From Synechococcales cyanobacterium SupBloom_Metag_052 (GTDB lineage: Bacteria; Cyanobacteriota; Cyanobacteriia; PCC-6307; Cyanobiaceae), in NCBI GenBank assembly GCA_016463595.1, contig JAEMQZ010000008.1, forward strand, positions 1-40,511: DNA of 40,511 nucleotides. The letters are read 5' to 3'. The position numbers and the translations under genes were made by a program. Below are positions 38,733 through 40,511 of the stretch, one piece after another. Each line of letters opens with the position of its first letter. Within the stretch, counting starts at the first letter, position 1. Under the pieces are notes generated by a model that was not told where the DNA came from, did not search any database, and saw only the letters and a list, made by a program, of their open reading frames with translations.

Positions 38733-40181
38733 ATGAAGGAGGCAACTGGCGGCATCCCAGATCAGGGGAGCCCCATGCCTGCTGGTGGATCCTTACCAGC
38801 GACTGGACCTGGTGGACCTGTGTTGGCCGAGTTGGTGGCCCAGCAGCTCCAGGCCCTGCTCGAGGTGGGCAACTACGACGCCGTCAAGCTGCTGCTCGCC
38901 CCCGTCCAGGAGGTGGACACCGCCGAGGCGATCGGGCTTCTGCCCCGCACCCTCCAGGCCCTGGCCTTCCGGCTGTTGCCCAAGGACGAGGCGATCGCTA
39001 TCTATGAATATCTCGATGGCAGCGTGCAGCAGACCCTGCTCGATCGGCTGCGCTCGGGCGAGGTGCTCGAACTGGTTGAGCAGATGTCCCCCGATGACCG
39101 GGTGCGCCTGTTTGACGAACTGCCGGCCAAGGTGGTGCGGCGCCTGCTGGCCGAACTGAGCCCGCAGGAGCGCCGGATCACGGCCCAGCTGCTGGGCTAC
39201 GAGGCGGAAACGGCCGGTCGGCTGATGACCACCGAATTCATCGACCTCAAGGAATTCCATACGGCCGCCCAGGCCCTGGAAATCGTGCGCGGCCGCGCCT
39301 CCGATACCGAAACGGTCTACAGCCTCTACGTCACCGACGCCTCGCGTCACCTCACCGGCATCCTGTCCCTGCGGGATCTGGTGATGGCCGACCCGAACGA
39401 CCGCATCGGCGCCGTGATGACCCGGGAGGTGGTGCGGCTCACCACCGACACCGACCAGGAGGAGGTGGCACGAGCGATCCAGCGCTATGACTTCCTGGCC
39501 CTGCCGGTGGTGGACCGGGAGCAGCGGCTGGTCGGGATCGTCACCGTTGACGACGTGATCGACGTGATCCAGCACGAGGCCACGAGAGATTTGTATGCGG
39601 CCGGGGCGGTTCAGGCCGGCGATGAGGACGACTACTTCCAGAGCAGCCTGTTCACCGTGGCCCGGCGGCGGGTGGTGTGGCTGATTGTGCTGCTGATCGC
39701 CAACACCGGCACCTCGGCCCTGATCGTGGCCGAGAAGGACGTGCTTCAACAGATGGTGGTGCTAGCCGCCTTCATCCCGTTGTTAATTGGCGCCGGCGGC
39801 ATCGTCGGTGCCCAAAGCGCCACGGTGGTGATCCGCGGCCTCAGCACCAAGCGCCTGCAGGGTCTTGGGGCCGGACCCAGCATCGGCCGCGAAGCCTTGG
39901 CTGGTTTTCTGCTGGGCTGCCTGATGCTGGTGGCCGTGGTGCCCTGGGCCTGGACCCTGGGCGGCAACCCCCAGGTCGCCGCCGCCGCCGGCATCAGCCT
40001 GGTGGTGATCACCACCCTGGCGGCGGCGGGTGGGGCCTCCTTGCCCCTGCTCTGTGAGCGCTTCGGATTGGATCCGGCCTTGATGTCCACCCCTTCGATC
40101 ACCACCGTTACGGATGTGGCCGGGGTGTTCATCTACCTCAGTACGGCGACCTGGCTGCTGCACCGGTTTCCCCTGGCCTAG
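38733..40181 (+). CDS. mgtE: Magnesium transporter MgtE
   Basis: Mg2+-gated channel in the cytoplasmic membrane. About 482 residues from the ATG at 38733. The ATG at 38775, with AGGGGAG four bases ahead, and a TTG at 38709 are alternatives; the family starts after residue 25. The N domain comes first (about 30-140, with LPRTLQALAFRLLPKDEAI, LVEQMSPDDRVRLFDELP and LLAELSPQERRITAQLLGY). Two CBS domains follow (about 150-285, beginning ETAGRLMTTEFIDL and IGAVMTREVVRL). Five membrane helices make up the C-terminal ~170 residues, including LVVLAAFIPLLIGAGGIVGAQSATVVIRGL. A HIP1 octamer is at 38991-38998. No M-box riboswitch is seen in the short upstream gap. Confidence 0.95.
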   Translation: MKEATGGIPDQGSPMPAGGSLPATGPGGPVLAELVAQQLQALLEVGNYDAVKLLLAPVQEVDTAEAIGLLPRTLQALAFRLLPKDEAIAIYEYLDGSVQQTLLDRLRSGEVLELVEQMSPDDRVRLFDELPAKVVRRLLAELSPQERRITAQLLGYEAETAGRLMTTEFIDLKEFHTAAQALEIVRGRASDTETVYSLYVTDASRHLTGILSLRDLVMADPNDRIGAVMTREVVRLTTDTDQEEVARAIQRYDFLALPVVDREQRLVGIVTVDDVIDVIQHEATRDLYAAGAVQAGDEDDYFQSSLFTVARRRVVWLIVLLIANTGTSALIVAEKDVLQQMVVLAAFIPLLIGAGGIVGAQSATVVIRGLSTKRLQGLGAGPSIGREALAGFLLGCLMLVAVVPWAWTLGGNPQVAAAAGISLVVITTLAAAGGASLPLLCERFGLDPALMSTPSITTVTDVAGVFIYLSTATWLLHRFPLA

Positions 40182-40190
40182 GGCTTTCCT

Positions 40191-40219
40191 GGGCCTGGTT
40201 CCCCGCCCGGGGCTGGCCC
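40191..40219 (+). terminator. Hairpin after mgtE
   Basis: An outer stem GGGCC (40191-40195) / GGCCC (40215-40219) encloses an inner CCCC (40201-40204) / GGGG (40209-40212). Ten bases after the mgtE stop. The tail is CCTTCGTCTTC rather than a U-run, so termination is plausible but unproven. Confidence 0.45.
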
Positions 40220-40239
40220 CCTTCGTCTTCAGGTTCCTG

Positions 40240-40293
40240 AGAGCAGCTTCACACTTCTTTAGGTTAAGCTTCATACACATTCATCGCTCAGCC
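40240..40293 (+). promoter_or_regulatory. AT-richer promoter region before the sigma-factor gene
   Basis: AGCTTCA occurs twice, at 40245-40251 and 40267-40273, exactly 22 bp apart (two helical turns). TTCACA (40248-40253) is a possible -35; TAAGCT (40265-40270) or CATACA (40272-40277, 18 bp downstream) could be a -10. AGGTTAAG (40261-40268) is also present. No single arrangement is compelling. Confidence 0.35.
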
Positions 40294-40511
40294 GTGGTCG
40301 CCGCCCTATCCCTGCCAGAACAGGGTTTCCAGTTGGTTTCCAGTGCTTCGCATGCCCCAATTGCTGTCGCTGGCCAGTCCCTGCCTGAATTGATGTCCGA
40401 ATCGGTCACCACGGTTCGCACGCCGTCCCCGGGCCGCTCCATGCCCCCGGTGGATGGCGACCTGGTGCGGTCCTACCTGCGGGACATCGGCCGGGTGCCA
40501 TTGCTGAGCCA
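40294..40511 (+). CDS. RNA polymerase sigma factor, sigma-70 family (partial, runs off the right edge)
   Basis: Only the N-terminus is in the window. From the GTG at 40294 the frame is open to the edge; an in-frame ATG at 40393 is a shorter alternative. The first recognisable part is DGDLVRSYLRDIGRVPLLS, the region 1.2 signature of primary and group 2 sigma factors of cyanobacteria. The ~40 residues before it are Ser/Pro/Val-rich, as in picocyanobacterial group 2 sigma N-termini. Group cannot be fixed without regions 2-4. Confidence 0.8.
   Translation, partial: MVAALSLPEQGFQLVSSASHAPIAVAGQSLPELMSESVTTVRTPSPGRSMPPVDGDLVRSYLRDIGRVPLLS

Noticed and set aside
40261-40268. AGGTTAAG, the reverse complement of the CTTAACCT Pho-box unit
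   Set aside because: A cyanobacterial Pho box needs tandem 8-bp units at 11-bp spacing; the neighbouring positions do not match, so a single unit is not enough.

Overview
This is a GC-rich chromosomal window from a unicellular cyanobacterium, most likely of the Synechococcus/Cyanobium (picocyanobacterial) type. The evidence is a photosystem II psbZ gene, the plastid/cyanobacterial gene ycf23, the cyanobacterium-specific GntR-family regulator PlmA, a four-ACT-domain aspartokinase, an RNase J, and at least twelve copies of the cyanobacterial HIP1 octamer GCGATCGC. I see no transposase, phage gene, integrase or CRISPR array. Genes are tightly packed, with many 1-4 bp start/stop overlaps and frequent GTG or TTG starts. 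This is core genome.

Layout. (1) 1-6160, minus strand: tig, clpP, clpX, an LRAT-domain gene and dnaX form a chaperone/protease/replication run. (2) 6160-6812 is a gene-free, pyrimidine-rich divergent spacer with several hairpins. (3) 6813-11013, plus strand: asd, dapA and rnj (lysine/diaminopimelate synthesis, then RNase J). (4) 11063-13735: a TPR-like protein and tilS (minus), with ycf23 divergent from tilS. (5) 13904-19321: uvrB (+), lysC (-), a DUF6165-like gene (+), holA (-). (6) 19386-23312: cbiC (+), mutS (-), psbZ (+). (7) 23335-27429, plus strand: ribH followed by a complete dTDP-L-rhamnose operon rfbA-rfbC-rfbD-rfbB. (8) 27515-28027: tRNA-Gly(GCC), whose 3' end overlaps a convergent GNAT acetyltransferase. 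(9) secA (+), then on the minus strand miaA, infC, plmA and cysE (given in transcription order). (10) 35046-38157, plus strand: gyrB, a small secreted SH3-like protein and two crcB/fluC fluoride-channel genes. (11) glutathione peroxidase (-), mgtE (+) and the start of a sigma-70 family factor running off the right edge.

Links between genes. lysC, asd and dapA supply the first steps of lysine/DAP synthesis although lysC is about 8 kb away. ClpX, ClpP and trigger factor are a protein quality-control set. DnaX and HolA are both clamp-loader subunits. The four rfb genes make dTDP-rhamnose for surface polysaccharide. plmA and cysE overlap by one base and are probably co-transcribed, linking a PII-associated regulator to cysteine synthesis.

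The most interesting unexplained signal is upstream of plmA. A perfect 8-bp inverted repeat, each half containing a GntR-like GT-N-AC core, overlaps both the -35 and -10 of a well-spaced sigma-70-type promoter, which suggests an operator and perhaps autoregulation. Other points for a second look are the hairpin-rich asd/tig spacer, a 33-nt uninterrupted polypyrimidine tract directly before the rnj start, a tetrapeptide repeat in the RNase J tail, and the LRAT-domain protein between clpX and dnaX. I found no convincing wholly new multi-gene system; most of the window is ordinary core genome.
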